Shown: piece after piece, positions 25,764 through 36,046 of the stretch
How positions within the stretch are numbered: the stretch's first letter is position 1
Layout: the number at the start of each line of letters is the position of its first letter
Assembly (NCBI RefSeq): GCF_947387515.1
Contig: NZ_CANDOB010000001.1
Coordinates: 62,001-126,000, forward strand
Source of the DNA: Alkalihalobacillus sp. CinArs1
GTDB taxonomy: Bacteria; Bacillota; Bacilli; Bacillales; Guptibacillaceae
Length of the DNA stretch: 64,000 nucleotides
Direction: 5' to 3'
Translations under genes and position numbers: made by a program
Notes under the pieces: model-generated
The model's input: the letters and a program-made list of their open reading frames with translations, nothing else
Told to the model about the DNA's origin: nothing
The model's database searches: none

Positions 25764-26815
25764 TAAACCCCTACTTTACACAGTGTTAACCTAATTTCGA
25801 AATATCCATATCGATTCTCTAGGTGATCACGTATTGTTTTTAGCCGATGACTGTTGGTCGATCTGCTTGCCCTCAAAATGTCCTCCTGCGCTCGTTTAGA
25901 GACGAAAGGGTCGATCGAAAATGCTTCAACATTGATTGCGATCTCGACAATGTGGTCTTCTATCGTACTTTTCTTTAGTCTTCTGATCTCCATAATCTGT
26001 TGAAAGGACAATCCCTTCTGCAACATAGTGTACGTAGTACGAGTAGAAGCAGTTAAAGGGACTGGCAATGTTTTATTTTCTATAAAAGAAGTTATGATCG
26101 AATAAGATTTTGCATCATTTCGAGCATGCGTAATACATGCATGAATCACCCCATAAAAGACGATTATCCCTTCTTCATATGAGAGATCAAGTGATGCACA
26201 GCTTTGTTCTACTGTTAACCCAGTCCTATGAAATCCGCTCAATCGAAGGACAAAGAAACGCGCATGATTCTCAGGCAATGCTTCTAATACTTGTCGAAGC
26301 TCTCGATAAAGCTGCTGAGCTGTTCTTTTCCTTTTCTCTAAACTTGCTGGAAAATGCGTTCTAACCCACTTCTGTGCTTGTTCTTCACGTATTACTGGGT
26401 AAAAATTCATTGAACTATTTACAGAATGTGATAGAGCCTGCATGTACAAACTAATACGGTTCCAAAAGTCGTCTGAAACCTGGTGGTACTTCCACCCATT
26501 CAAATACTCAGGAAAAGAATGTTCTTTAAGAAATTCGTTAAGAACGTCTTGTCCTTTTTCATTGACCTTGTATGTATGTCGATCGATCTGTTCAAGTAAG
26601 CCGTCATCATAGAGCGTTGAAACGGTTTCCTCAATTTGACCACGAGCTAAATTCTTTTGCATACCAAATAAAAAAGATAAACCGAATAATTTCGCATCCT
26701 GAATCGTTTGAGATGACTTCTTCCCTTTCAACAAGTGGTAGGCACCTGAGATCGTCCTTTCACCTTTCATCTGATGTAAGACGAATAAGAGAAGTCCGTC
26801 TAAATATCTTATCAT
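25763..26815 (-). CDS. ypbB: YpbB-like helicase-associated HTH protein
   Basis: This 350-residue protein is mostly helical. A C-terminal segment (about residues 255-300, QKGLSFQQIMEIRRLKKSTI) matches the helix-turn-helix domain found next to or fused with RecQ helicases. It directly precedes recS with a 1-base overlap, so it is probably a DNA-binding accessory of the helicase. The remainder has no motif that I recognise. Size and order match B. subtilis YpbB. Confidence 0.85.
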   Translation of the reverse strand: MIRYLDGLLLFVLHQMKGERTISGAYHLLKGKKSSQTIQDAKLFGLSFLFGMQKNLARGQIEETVSTLYDDGLLEQIDRHTYKVNEKGQDVLNEFLKEHSFPEYLNGWKYHQVSDDFWNRISLYMQALSHSVNSSMNFYPVIREEQAQKWVRTHFPASLEKRKRTAQQLYRELRQVLEALPENHARFFVLRLSGFHRTGLTVEQSCASLDLSYEEGIIVFYGVIHACITHARNDAKSYSIITSFIENKTLPVPLTASTRTTYTMLQKGLSFQQIMEIRRLKKSTIEDHIVEIAINVEAFSIDPFVSKRAQEDILRASRSTNSHRLKTIRDHLENRYGYFEIRLTLCKVGV

Positions 26816-27024
26816 TGAATCACCCTGTTTCTTTCTACTTCTATTGTATCAAAATTTTTGTCCTGTTTAGTGAATTTCAAATCGGGTAACCTTTTAGTAA
26901 GCATAGTGAAGGATTTAGCTATTGAAAAGTCAAGGCATCACCTTTACAATAAAGTTATCAAAACATTCATTTGATGAATATTGTAGTGATGACAGACATA
27001 TAGAAGTATTGAATAGGAGGTTAA

Positions 27025-27276
<252 letters not shown>

Positions 27277-27283
27277 TACTACG

Positions 27284-27315
27284 AATCTCCGATATGATTA
27301 TCGGAGATTTTTTTA
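27284..27315 (+). terminator. Terminator of fer
   Basis: AATCTCCGAT pairs with ATCGGAGATT around ATGATT and is followed by seven T residues. Confidence 0.9.
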
Positions 27316-27426
27316 TGGTGATTTTTCAGGATATCAAATTGACACTTTAGTGCTTTCGTGGTAAAAAGTAATGTATTATCTTTTCTAAATATTATAACAA
27401 AGAAGAGAAAAAAGGAGTGGAGATTG

Positions 27427-29007
27427 TTGGCACATGTGCTAGTTACTGATTCTATTCAAGAGGATGGCTTACTACCATTACTAAATGACGATTCGATTCA
27501 ATGTGATATAGGTTCGATTCAAAATTATGAGGAACACCTTTCAAAGTACGAAGCGCTTTTAGTTAGGAGCGCTACTAAAGTAACATCAGACCTCCTCGAC
27601 AAGATGCCAAATTTAAAGATCGTCGCTAGAGCTGGAGTTGGGATCGACAACATCGATATAGAAGAAGCAACGAAGCGAGGCGTTATTGTTGTAAACGCTC
27701 CAGATGGTAATACAATCTCAACAACAGAGCATACTTTTGCTATGATGGCTTCTCTTGCCAGAAACATTCCTCAAGGAACAAATAGTTTAAAAAACGGAAA
27801 GTGGATGAGGAAACAATACGTCGGTACAGAATTAAATCGTAAAACACTCGGTATTATTGGATTAGGAAGAATCGGTACAGAGTTATCAAGGAGAGCGAGA
27901 GCATTCGGAATGCAGGTAATGGTATTCGATCCTTTTTTAACAAATGATCGTGCGGATAAGTTAGATGTGGCTTCAGTTGATATCGATGAGCTACTCGAAC
28001 AGTCTGACTTCATTACTGTTCATACGCCTCTTACCGAAAACACACGAGGATTGATCAATGGGGAAACACTAGCGAAAACAAAAAAAGGTGTTTTTCTAAT
28101 CAACTGCGCAAGAGGTGGAATCATTGATGAGGATTCACTCATCCCTTATCTTGACTCTGGACATATCGGCGGCGTCGCACTAGACGTATTTGAATCCGAA
28201 CCTCCACGTGAGGATCACCCTCTTCTTAAATATGACCAGGTGATTGTTACCCCTCATCTAGGTGCTTCTACGAAAGAAGCTCAACTGAATGTAGCCGCAC
28301 AAGTTGCGGATGAAGTACAACTGTATTTGAGCGGCAAACCAATTCGAAATACAATCAATCTACCTGCTTTCTCAAACGAAGAATATGAAAAGATTAAACC
28401 ATACTACGAATTAACTCGTAAGATGGGAAGCATTCTTTCACAATGCATGAAAACAGCAGTTAACGTCGTAGATGTCACCTACGCTGGAACGTTAACAGAA
28501 TTAGATACAGCGATCTTAACAAGAAGTTTAATGGCTTCATTCTTACGATATAGACTAGATACGACAGTAAACGAAGTGAATGCTCCTTCAATTGCAAAAG
28601 AACGCGGAATCACATACGGAGAAAAACATACATCTGAGACTCACGGATACTCCAATCTAATATCAGTGACGGTCGAAGGAGACAAAGGTTCTTTTTCCTT
28701 ACAAGGAACGTACATCAAAGAATACTGCGAGAGGATCACCCAATTAAACGGATTCGACATCGACTTTCATCCACAAGGACACTTATTATATATTCAGCAT
28801 AATGACAGACCAGGCGTTATCGGTAACGTAGGAAAAGTGTTAGGGGAACATGAAGTAAACATCGCTACCATGCAAGTAGGAAGAAAAGTGGCAGGTGGGG
28901 AAGCAATCATGATGCTATCATTTGATGAAGCACTCCCTGCCCATATCGAATCAACGATCAGTAGCGTACAAGACATTGTTAAAGTGGAGCAAATTAAAGG
29001 CGTGTAA
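27427..29007 (+). CDS. serA: D-3-phosphoglycerate dehydrogenase
   Basis: SerA oxidises 3-phosphoglycerate to phosphohydroxypyruvate, the first step of serine synthesis. The 526-residue protein has a catalytic domain with RSATKVTSD, a Rossmann domain with [19 protein letters not shown] with the active-site Arg, and [10 protein letters not shown] with the catalytic His. An intervening domain and a C-terminal ACT domain ([14 protein letters not shown]), the usual serine-feedback site, follow. TTG 27427 lies nine bases from AAAGGAG and gives the conserved N-terminus; the frame's upstream ATG/GTG options lack such a site. Confidence 0.95.
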   Translation: MAHVLVTDSIQEDGLLPLLNDDSIQCDIGSIQNYEEHLSKYEALLVRSATKVTSDLLDKMPNLKIVARAGVGIDNIDIEEATKRGVIVVNAPDGNTISTTEHTFAMMASLARNIPQGTNSLKNGKWMRKQYVGTELNRKTLGIIGLGRIGTELSRRARAFGMQVMVFDPFLTNDRADKLDVASVDIDELLEQSDFITVHTPLTENTRGLINGETLAKTKKGVFLINCARGGIIDEDSLIPYLDSGHIGGVALDVFESEPPREDHPLLKYDQVIVTPHLGASTKEAQLNVAAQVADEVQLYLSGKPIRNTINLPAFSNEEYEKIKPYYELTRKMGSILSQCMKTAVNVVDVTYAGTLTELDTAILTRSLMASFLRYRLDTTVNEVNAPSIAKERGITYGEKHTSETHGYSNLISVTVEGDKGSFSLQGTYIKEYCERITQLNGFDIDFHPQGHLLYIQHNDRPGVIGNVGKVLGEHEVNIATMQVGRKVAGGEAIMMLSFDEALPAHIESTISSVQDIVKVEQIKGV

Positions 29008-29040
29008 TAAAAAAGACCAAGAGCAGCTGCTCTTGGTCTT
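29005..29040 (-). terminator. Terminator between serA and the HisJ-like gene
   Basis: A perfect 14-bp palindromic stem (AAGACCAAGAGCAG / CTGCTCTTGGTCTT) is followed by a T-run on the minus strand only. It chiefly ends the HisJ-like transcript, though it may also affect serA. Confidence 0.85.
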
Positions 29041-29084
29041 AATCGTGTAAAGGATATCCGGGGTGAATACACATGAAACTGTTA

Positions 29085-29894
29085 CTAAATCTTGATAGAC
29101 TTACGCTCTCCCTTATTAAAGGTCATAAGCTGTGAATAACCGACAGACTTAGCGAGTGTTAGCGCCTGATCATAGTCTGCACCTACATCTTCAGGTACAT
29201 GAGCATCAGAAGAGAGTACGATTGGAATGTCTTTTTCATAGCACATCTTCAATAGATCATAATCAGGATAAAGCTCACCAACAGGCTTTCTTAAGCCAGC
29301 AGTACTTATTTCCACACACGTCTTTGAATTCGCAAGGGCATTCGTCGCTCGATCATACTGCTCTAAAAGAAAGTCTTTATCATCTGGTTTATACTTGAAG
29401 ATCTTGACGAGATCTAAATGCCCAACGATATCGAATAAGTTCGATTCTGCAAGTGTGACGACCTGATCGAAGTATTTTCTGTACGTATCGACAACATCTC
29501 TTTCATCCCACAAATGTCGATATTCCGCAAGATCGATACCGAAGTCATCGACCCAATGAATCGAGCCTATCACATAATCAAATTGGTAAGACGAAATGAA
29601 TTTCTTCATCTCGGCATGTTTTCCAGGCGTGTAATCCATTTCAATGGACATTTTCACATCCATTCCATTTTCCTGTGCCTCATTAAATAAACGCACATAA
29701 TCCTTCATACTGTACCATCTACGTTCATTCACCCAAGGATTTTTTAGTATATCTTCGGTTTCATAAAAATGATATGCATGTTCTGATATACCAAAGTGTT
29801 CAATATTCTTCTTTCTGGCTTCTTCTACGAATTTTTTTAAGTAATCTAGTGTTAGCGTCCCTTTTTCCAAATGGTTATGATAGTCAGTATACAT
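29085..29894 (-). CDS. HisJ-like PHP-domain histidinol phosphatase
   Basis: This 269-residue protein belongs to the PHP phosphoesterase fold. The metal-binding blocks are visible in order: DYHNHLEKG (H-x-H), ISEHAYHF, IEMDYTPG, GSIHWVDDFG, VGHLDL and LSSDAHVPED. The best-known members cleave histidinol phosphate in histidine synthesis. No his gene is adjacent, and B. subtilis hisJ lies elsewhere, so the exact substrate is uncertain. Confidence 0.85.
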   Translation of the reverse strand: MYTDYHNHLEKGTLTLDYLKKFVEEARKKNIEHFGISEHAYHFYETEDILKNPWVNERRWYSMKDYVRLFNEAQENGMDVKMSIEMDYTPGKHAEMKKFISSYQFDYVIGSIHWVDDFGIDLAEYRHLWDERDVVDTYRKYFDQVVTLAESNLFDIVGHLDLVKIFKYKPDDKDFLLEQYDRATNALANSKTCVEISTAGLRKPVGELYPDYDLLKMCYEKDIPIVLSSDAHVPEDVGADYDQALTLAKSVGYSQLMTFNKGERKSIKI

Positions 29895-30024
29895 GCCTTC
29901 ATCCCCTTTATCGAACTAGTTTGACATTTCCACTATCATTGTAACGTACAAAAGCTTAACAGGATAGCAAATGTAGAAAATTGAAATGTCTTACTTATTC
30001 TTGGATTAGGGGCACACCCTAACA

Positions 30025-30381
30025 CTATTGGTGATCATTTAGATCAAATTCCTCTGCAATTTCAGCCATTTTCGAAGGCATCTTTTCATCGTTAAACACA
30101 TTTTGAGTATTTTTAAAGCGTGTTGGGTTTATTTTACGAACCTTCTGGTTAACACTACTTTTTCCATAGCCGATATATGAAGGATAGTTCGCTTGTTCAG
30201 CGTGCCCACCTTCCCGCACTTTCTTTTCACTTGAACCGGATGACTGAGCACTTAAGCTGCTGTACCCTTTTTTAATCGTTTTACTCGTAGCCTTCCTTGC
30301 TCTTTTAGAGACTGATAGAATCAGCACGATTACAGACAAAAACCCTAAGGGACCCATTAATACTTTCATACTTTTGTTCAA
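30025..30381 (-). CDS. Uncharacterised N-terminally anchored protein
   Basis: This is a 118-residue protein with one hydrophobic segment (about residues 6-23) followed by a basic, Ser/Gly-rich region (KRARKATSKTIKKG; SSGSSEKKV) and a polar C-terminus ending in an acidic stretch (AEIAEEFDLND). I do not recognise it. ATG 30381 follows a GGAGGAAAC sequence. It stands alone between the HisJ-like gene and resE, with normal codon use for the region, so it is probably expressed. No function is proposed. Confidence 0.65.
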   Translation of the reverse strand: MNKSMKVLMGPLGFLSVIVLILSVSKRARKATSKTIKKGYSSLSAQSSGSSEKKVREGGHAEQANYPSYIGYGKSSVNQKVRKINPTRFKNTQNVFNDEKMPSKMAEIAEEFDLNDHQ

Positions 30382-30482
30382 TGTCGTTTCCTCCTGTCCA
30401 ACTGTTTATCCTACTTAACTATTGTGTAGCATTCACGATAGGATTATACATGGGACAGGTTAAAAGGGAAGTAGAATAGAAA

Positions 30483-30509
30483 AAGAGCCTCCAAAATGAA
30501 GGCTCTAGA
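30483..30509 (-). terminator. Terminator of resD-resE
   Basis: AGAGCCT pairs with AGGCTCT around a short loop, followed by TTTTTC on the minus strand. It lies directly after the resE stop. Confidence 0.8.
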
Positions 30510-30513
30510 CAAC

Positions 30514-32283
30514 TTAAGGTAAAAAGAATGAGAATGTCGTTCCCTCACCATCTTTACTATGGACAGAAATTTGACCTCGGTGGGCTTCTACAATATTGCG
30601 TGCAATCGCAAGGCCGAGCCCGGTTCCTGAGCGTCCTCTCGTTCTAGCTTTATCTGCTTTGTAAAATCTTTCGAACACAAATGGAAGGTCCACTTCAGGA
30701 ATACCTGATCCTGTATCTTTCACATCGAACTGTACACCGTTACGTTGAACCGTAATGATCAAGCTAACTTCTCCCTCTTTCGGTGTATGTCTCACTGCAT
30801 TATCTAGTAAATTGGTTAAGACTTGTTCGATTCGGTCCGCGTCAATCGAAAGTGTATGATCGTGGTCTGATACATAATAATGCAAGCCAACCTCTCTCTC
30901 TCGGGCTGGACCTTGGAACTTCCTCAAAATCCGTTGACCAAAATCGTAAAGGTTGATCTCACTATAATGAAGCTCAGTATGGCCAGCTTCCATTCTAGCA
31001 AGGTCGAGAAGCTCATTAACAAGACGCCCCATCCTTAACGATTCATCATAGATGATTTGAGCAACTTCCTTCTTTTCCTCATCGCTGCTTGCGATGTCAT
31101 CGACAATCGCTTCACTATATCCTTGAAGCATCGCGATAGGTGTTCTTAATTCATGAGAAACGTTCGCGATAAAATCCTTTCTAAGCTTATCCAAACGACG
31201 CTCTTCTGTCATATCTCGAAGGACAGCCACAGCGCCTCGGATTGCAGATTTATTATAGAGTGGTGTCATCACGATCACCCAGTTACGCCCCTGTAACTCT
31301 ACTTCGGTGAGCTGTTCTCGTTCCTGCATCACCACGAGACTAAATAGTTCATTGATATCTTCAGGGACTTCTTTTCCAGGCTCCTCTTGCATACCCTGCT
31401 CATAATACCACGCCTTCAAGAACCTCTCTGCAGGAGGATTGGTACTTAAGATCGCTCCTGTTTTATCGAATGTAATAACACCGTCAGCCATACTACTCAG
31501 TATACTAGACAGCTGTTCTTTTTCTTGATTTAAGGCCGTTACATAGTTGTTCAATTGCCTCCCCATACGGTTAAAGGCAACTGACAGTTCTCCTATTTCA
31601 TCGTGAGTAACCATTGGAACTTTCGTATCGAACTTCCCCTTTGCAACCTGCGTTGCTGCTTCTCTCATCTTCCTAAGGGGTGCTGTAATACGGGTCGATA
31701 AGAAAAAGGCAAATATGGTCGTGAGAACAATAGCGATACCTGCTGAAATGTAGATCAAGTTTCTAGCTTGTCTCGTTGTTTCTGCTATAACATCTAGAGA
31801 CTGATAAAGAAATACCGCTCCGTTTTGACTTCCAACTTGCATCGGAACGCCGACGATCAACAAATCATTTCTTGAAACAGAGTCAGCTGCCAACTCTCCT
31901 TGTTTCACGACGGTACGTTGGTTTGTAAATACATCCTCAAGGACTGGATCGTCTTTGAACACACGTAGTGGAAAGTTTGGTAGTCCATGACTATTAGGTG
32001 AATATTGAATGGTAGAGCGATCCTCTATATCTTCAATCACCATTACTCCAGTTGGGTAGAAATCTGTAATTTCCCATGCCGTATCCATAGCTTTTTTTCT
32101 ATCATCGTAATTTTCGATTACGGAAGACACTTTCGTCGCAAGCCTTTCCATCTCTTCTGCTTCTTTTTCAACATGAAAATCTTCGAAGAACTGAAGCAAT
32201 AGAATCGTCAAGATAAATAAAACGGAAGCCACAAGAAGGATGATGGTCAACCATAGCTTCCCTACAACACTTCTCCAGATCAT
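30514..32283 (-). CDS. resE: Sensor histidine kinase ResE
   Basis: ResE senses oxygen limitation and nitric oxide and phosphorylates ResD, which controls aerobic and anaerobic respiration. The 589-residue protein has two membrane segments (about residues 8-30 and 172-192) bounding an extracytoplasmic sensor. HAMP (about 195-245) and PAS (about 260-350) domains follow. The kinase core has NVSHELRTPIAM with the phosphorylated His, NLLDNAVRHTP, DTGSGIPE and RSGTGLGLAI. Its start shares one base with the resD stop. Confidence 0.95.
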   Translation of the reverse strand: MIWRSVVGKLWLTIILLVASVLFILTILLLQFFEDFHVEKEAEEMERLATKVSSVIENYDDRKKAMDTAWEITDFYPTGVMVIEDIEDRSTIQYSPNSHGLPNFPLRVFKDDPVLEDVFTNQRTVVKQGELAADSVSRNDLLIVGVPMQVGSQNGAVFLYQSLDVIAETTRQARNLIYISAGIAIVLTTIFAFFLSTRITAPLRKMREAATQVAKGKFDTKVPMVTHDEIGELSVAFNRMGRQLNNYVTALNQEKEQLSSILSSMADGVITFDKTGAILSTNPPAERFLKAWYYEQGMQEEPGKEVPEDINELFSLVVMQEREQLTEVELQGRNWVIVMTPLYNKSAIRGAVAVLRDMTEERRLDKLRKDFIANVSHELRTPIAMLQGYSEAIVDDIASSDEEKKEVAQIIYDESLRMGRLVNELLDLARMEAGHTELHYSEINLYDFGQRILRKFQGPAREREVGLHYYVSDHDHTLSIDADRIEQVLTNLLDNAVRHTPKEGEVSLIITVQRNGVQFDVKDTGSGIPEVDLPFVFERFYKADKARTRGRSGTGLGLAIARNIVEAHRGQISVHSKDGEGTTFSFFLP

Positions 32284-32999
32284 TAGTCTTTAGCTGCCTC
32301 GAACTTGTAACCCACTCCCCAAACGGTCGAAATCATTCCAGCTGCATTAGGAGATACCTTGTTTAATTTCTCTCTCAAACGTTTCACATGTGTGTCTACC
32401 GTTCTTAGATCACCAAAGAATTCATAGTTCCATACATCTTTTAATAGATCTTCTCGTGAAAAGACTTTATCAGGTGCTTTTGCTAGAAAATATAATAGCT
32501 CATATTCTTTTGGTGTAAGATTAATGATTTGATCTTCAGCTAAGACACGGTGTGCATCATGGTCGATCGTTAAATACGGAAAGACGATTACGTTTTTTGT
32601 TGTTGTTTCAGTTTGTAAAAATTTCGTTGTTGAAGACCTTCGTAATAGGGCCTTCACACGTAAGACAACTTCTCTTGGACTAAAAGGTTTTGTGATATAA
32701 TCATCAGCACCCACTTCAAATCCTTGCACACGATTGGCTTCCTCACCTTTTGCGGTTAACATGATCACTGGCGTAGCCTTATGTTCACGCAGCTGTTCAC
32801 AAACTTCAATTCCATCTATTCCTGGTAGCATAAGATCCAGCAGAATAAGGTCAAAATCGTCTTCTGTTGCTATCTCTAAAGCAGCCTCTCCGTTCTCTGC
32901 TTCTTCAATTTCATAGTTTTCTCTTTCTAAGTACATTCGTAACAGTTTTCTAATACGGTCTTCATCATCTACAACTAATATTTTTGCGTCTTTTTCCAA
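32283..32999 (-). CDS. resD: Response regulator ResD
   Basis: ResD is an OmpR-type transcription factor for respiratory and cytochrome c maturation genes. The 238-residue protein has a receiver domain with acidic pocket VVDDEDR, phospho-acceptor Asp in LILLDLMLPG and Lys in TKPFSPRE. A C-terminal winged helix follows (LTPKEYELLYFLA; RTVDTHVKRLREKL). It precedes resE and follows the ccsB-resB-resA genes, the classic res locus. Confidence 0.96.
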   Translation of the reverse strand: MEKDAKILVVDDEDRIRKLLRMYLERENYEIEEAENGEAALEIATEDDFDLILLDLMLPGIDGIEVCEQLREHKATPVIMLTAKGEEANRVQGFEVGADDYITKPFSPREVVLRVKALLRRSSTTKFLQTETTTKNVIVFPYLTIDHDAHRVLAEDQIINLTPKEYELLYFLAKAPDKVFSREDLLKDVWNYEFFGDLRTVDTHVKRLREKLNKVSPNAAGMISTVWGVGYKFEAAKD

Positions 33000-33147
33000 G
33001 AAGATTCCCTCCTACTTGTACTACTCTATCTTATTTTATCACGCACACAGCTTTAGAGACCACTAATCAAGAAACCGCATACAACCCTTCAGCCATTGTG
33101 CTTCATTCTTTGCCTTCTCATACTAATCATTATTCCTAATTTAATGA

Positions 33148-33179
33148 AAGAAAACCTTCACATTCTGTGAAGGCTTTCA
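33148..33179 (-). terminator. Terminator after ccsB
   Basis: GAAAGCCTTCACA pairs with TGTGAAGGTTTTC on the minus strand around three bases. It separates the resABC genes from resDE. Confidence 0.75.
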
Positions 33180-33181
33180 GA

Positions 33182-34381
33182 TTATGCATAAGAATGAAGA
33201 CCTGAGATGACCAGGTTAACAACGACTAGGTTAAGCATAATGATGATAAATCCTACTACTGCAAGCCAGGCTGACTTCTCTCCTTGCCAGCCTCTTGAGA
33301 GCCGAAGATGTAGATATGCTGCATAAAAAAGCCATGTAATGAGTGCCCATACTTCTTTAGGGTCCCAGCCCCAGAAACGCGTCCATGCGACTTGTGCCCA
33401 GATCATTGCAAAGATGAGCGCTCCTAATGTGAAAACAGGGAACCCAATCGCCACTGCACGATATTGAATTTCGTCCACAAGTTCTTCGTTTACATTTTTA
33501 ACTGCAGGCTGTAAAGCGGCTCCGATCCGTTTTCTTAGAATTAGACGGATGATCCAATATAAAACGAAACCACCAAGCATCGACCAAACTAATGTATTGA
33601 GTTTTTGAGCAGCTTTTTCACCCTTCATCCAAGAAGGAGCATCAACGAGTGGTCCGAATTCATTTCCACTAACATATGTGGCATCTGTTGGACCAATAAG
33701 AGTTGGAATGGTGTACTCTACGGTAGCTGGTTGATCATTGTTATCTACAAAATCATAAGTAGATGAATAACCCGCTGCTTCAAAACTAAGTGATATGATA
33801 ACGAATGCAATTGTACTGATCAGCGTGTACATCACTGCTTCAAGCCAAAAGGTCGACTTACTTGCTTTTTCTTGGTTCACCTTTTTTACCAGGTAAACGA
33901 GCCCTGCAGCAAAACTGATCGCAAGAATTCCTTCCCCAAGTGCTGCAGTCGTAACATGAATCTTTAGCCAGTTACTTTGTAACGCAGGTATGAGCGGCTG
34001 AATTTCAGAAGGAAATACACTCGCGTAAGCAATGATGATAAGAGCGACCGGCATGGCGAACACACCGATGACGTTACTTTTATAAATGACATAGATCATT
34101 AGGAAGGCAAATACCATCGTCATCCCAAAGAATGTCGTAAACTCAAAGAGGTTGCTGACTGGCGCGTGACCTGCCGCAATCCACCTTGTAATAAAATATC
34201 CTAATTGAAATAGAAAGCCGACGGTCGAAAGGATGAATCCTCCACGTCCCCACTTCTTAGCGTGGGTCTCTTCATCTGACTTTCTCCATTTCTTTCCAAG
34301 CAGTGAAATGGCGAAAACAAGACTTGCTGCAAAATAAATAAAGAAAGATATATAAAGCAAGTTACTGCTGAGTTGTGCCAT
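33182..34381 (-). CDS. ccsB: Cytochrome c biogenesis protein CcsB (ResC)
   Basis: CcsB with ResB forms the system II heme exporter and cytochrome c synthetase. The 399-residue protein has about eight membrane segments and carries the tryptophan-rich heme-handling motif RFWGWDPKEVWALITW near residue 340. Conserved His residues, such as the one in LKIHVTTAALGEG, flank it. ATG 34381 lies nine bases from GGAGG, 30 bases after resB, so it is cotranscribed. Confidence 0.95.
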   Translation of the reverse strand: MAQLSSNLLYISFFIYFAASLVFAISLLGKKWRKSDEETHAKKWGRGGFILSTVGFLFQLGYFITRWIAAGHAPVSNLFEFTTFFGMTMVFAFLMIYVIYKSNVIGVFAMPVALIIIAYASVFPSEIQPLIPALQSNWLKIHVTTAALGEGILAISFAAGLVYLVKKVNQEKASKSTFWLEAVMYTLISTIAFVIISLSFEAAGYSSTYDFVDNNDQPATVEYTIPTLIGPTDATYVSGNEFGPLVDAPSWMKGEKAAQKLNTLVWSMLGGFVLYWIIRLILRKRIGAALQPAVKNVNEELVDEIQYRAVAIGFPVFTLGALIFAMIWAQVAWTRFWGWDPKEVWALITWLFYAAYLHLRLSRGWQGEKSAWLAVVGFIIIMLNLVVVNLVISGLHSYA

Positions 34382-34411
34382 CTCATCATGCCTCCCTTCG
34401 TAATAGAGGTG

Positions 34412-36034
34412 CTATTTTTGTTCAGATTGATCTTGAGGCATCTCAATCCCCGTTTGTTCTGTAATTGATTCAAGTTCGCGTCTTAGCCCATACCAATTCT
34501 TATTCGTATGAGACGCAATCCACAGTTCATCATCTTTTCTACGCACCCAAATCCTGCGGTGATTCCAGTACATTCCTTGTACAACACCGATCATAAAGAT
34601 TGCTCCACCGATACCAAGAATCCAGAGCGTGTTGTCTTTTCGGACAACGAGACCAGATACATTCTTCGTATCAACATTCTGGAAAGACATCTTATATTCA
34701 TTCTCACCTAATGGCTCTAAGTTTTGACGGATCGCGACAAACGCAACCTCACCATCTGGATGTTCTGGAGAGATCATCCGAAGAATGAATGCTGGGTTAT
34801 TAGGGATTTTTGATTTTGTAGTCGGCTCACCTTTATCGTTAAATTCAAAGTCTGGAAAATAATCCATTACTTCGACTCGATACCCCTCATCGAGTGCATA
34901 CTCATCTTCAGGGTTGTATAAATCGATGGTTAGTTCGCCGAATGATTCACCCGTTTCTTTTTTATCTAACGTAAAGGTCATGCTTTGCAGTTCGTTAAGC
35001 TTATAGTCAACTTGATAGATTGCATAGTCATCAAACTTCAGTGGCCTGTTTACTTGAATTGGATGTTCCTTTATCTTCTCTAGTTCTGGCTCTGTTCCAG
35101 CAATTCTATCTCCAACCTGCTTATAAAGAACTGCATCTGTTTGATAGTTTTTAGCTACAACTTCCTGACCAGACTGTTCGATCGCATCTTTAAACTTCTC
35201 GTCATTATTATCATAGGTTTCTAGTATGAAGCCGTCGCTCTTTAAATAATAAGCTTCTTCTGTACCTTTGATTTTTCTCGTTTCGTCTTCTTTAATCCAT
35301 AGAACTTCATCCACGTACATACCAGGGAAGAATCGAAGCATTCCTCCGATGAGAAAGATGATTAACCCGATGTGATTTACATAAGGACCCCATCGAGAGA
35401 ATCTATTTTTCTCTGCAAAAAGGTGACCATCTTCTTCTCTAACATTGTACCTCTTGTTCTGAAGCACTTCCTTCACCTTAGAAAGACTCGGCTTATCACC
35501 TTCTATGTTGGTAATACCAAAGTACTTCTGACGCTTCATAAAGCTTTCGTGACGGATCGTCCGTTGTTTTCTCAACGAGCGATACAAAGGGACGAAACGG
35601 TCAAGACTTGCGACGATCAACGATAGACCTAAAGCAGCAATGAGGAGCATATACCACCAGGAACCATAAAGATTATGAAAGCCTAAATCATAAAACAATT
35701 GACCTGGGATGCCGTATTGGTCTCGATAGTACTCAGATGGGTCAGAAAGAGGAGGTATGTACATTTCTTGAGGGAATATCGTTCCAAGCGCTGAAGCAAC
35801 TAACAGCAGCACGATGATCCATATCCCTACCTTAACAGAAGAAAAGAAGTTCCAAACCTTGTCGACAATGGTTGTTTTATAGGTTTGAGATCTTCTCGCA
35901 CTTCCTTCATATCTCATATTTAGAAGTTTCTTTGATTCTAAGTCTCCTTGAAGCGGCTTCCCACATGCCTCACATATTTCAGTTCCATAAGGGTTCACGT
36001 GTCCGCATTCACAGGTAATCGTTTTGTTACTCAT
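34412..36034 (-). CDS. resB: Cytochrome c biogenesis protein ResB (Ccs1)
   Basis: ResB is the large partner of CcsB in system II cytochrome c maturation. The 540-residue protein begins with a small zinc-ribbon-like segment (CECGHVNPYGTEICEACG). Three membrane segments (about residues 70-92, 120-145 and 215-235) and a large extracytoplasmic domain follow. A final membrane segment (about 475-495) and a charged cytoplasmic tail end it. It lies 12 bases after resA. Confidence 0.94.
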   Translation of the reverse strand: MSNKTITCECGHVNPYGTEICEACGKPLQGDLESKKLLNMRYEGSARRSQTYKTTIVDKVWNFFSSVKVGIWIIVLLLVASALGTIFPQEMYIPPLSDPSEYYRDQYGIPGQLFYDLGFHNLYGSWWYMLLIAALGLSLIVASLDRFVPLYRSLRKQRTIRHESFMKRQKYFGITNIEGDKPSLSKVKEVLQNKRYNVREEDGHLFAEKNRFSRWGPYVNHIGLIIFLIGGMLRFFPGMYVDEVLWIKEDETRKIKGTEEAYYLKSDGFILETYDNNDEKFKDAIEQSGQEVVAKNYQTDAVLYKQVGDRIAGTEPELEKIKEHPIQVNRPLKFDDYAIYQVDYKLNELQSMTFTLDKKETGESFGELTIDLYNPEDEYALDEGYRVEVMDYFPDFEFNDKGEPTTKSKIPNNPAFILRMISPEHPDGEVAFVAIRQNLEPLGENEYKMSFQNVDTKNVSGLVVRKDNTLWILGIGGAIFMIGVVQGMYWNHRRIWVRRKDDELWIASHTNKNWYGLRRELESITEQTGIEMPQDQSEQK

Positions 36035-36046
36035 TCGAACACCCCG

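Noticed and set aside
34412-36034. N-terminal zinc-ribbon of ResB as a novel gene fusion
   Set aside because: The B. subtilis ResB has, as I recall, a comparable cysteine-rich start, so this is normal for the family.
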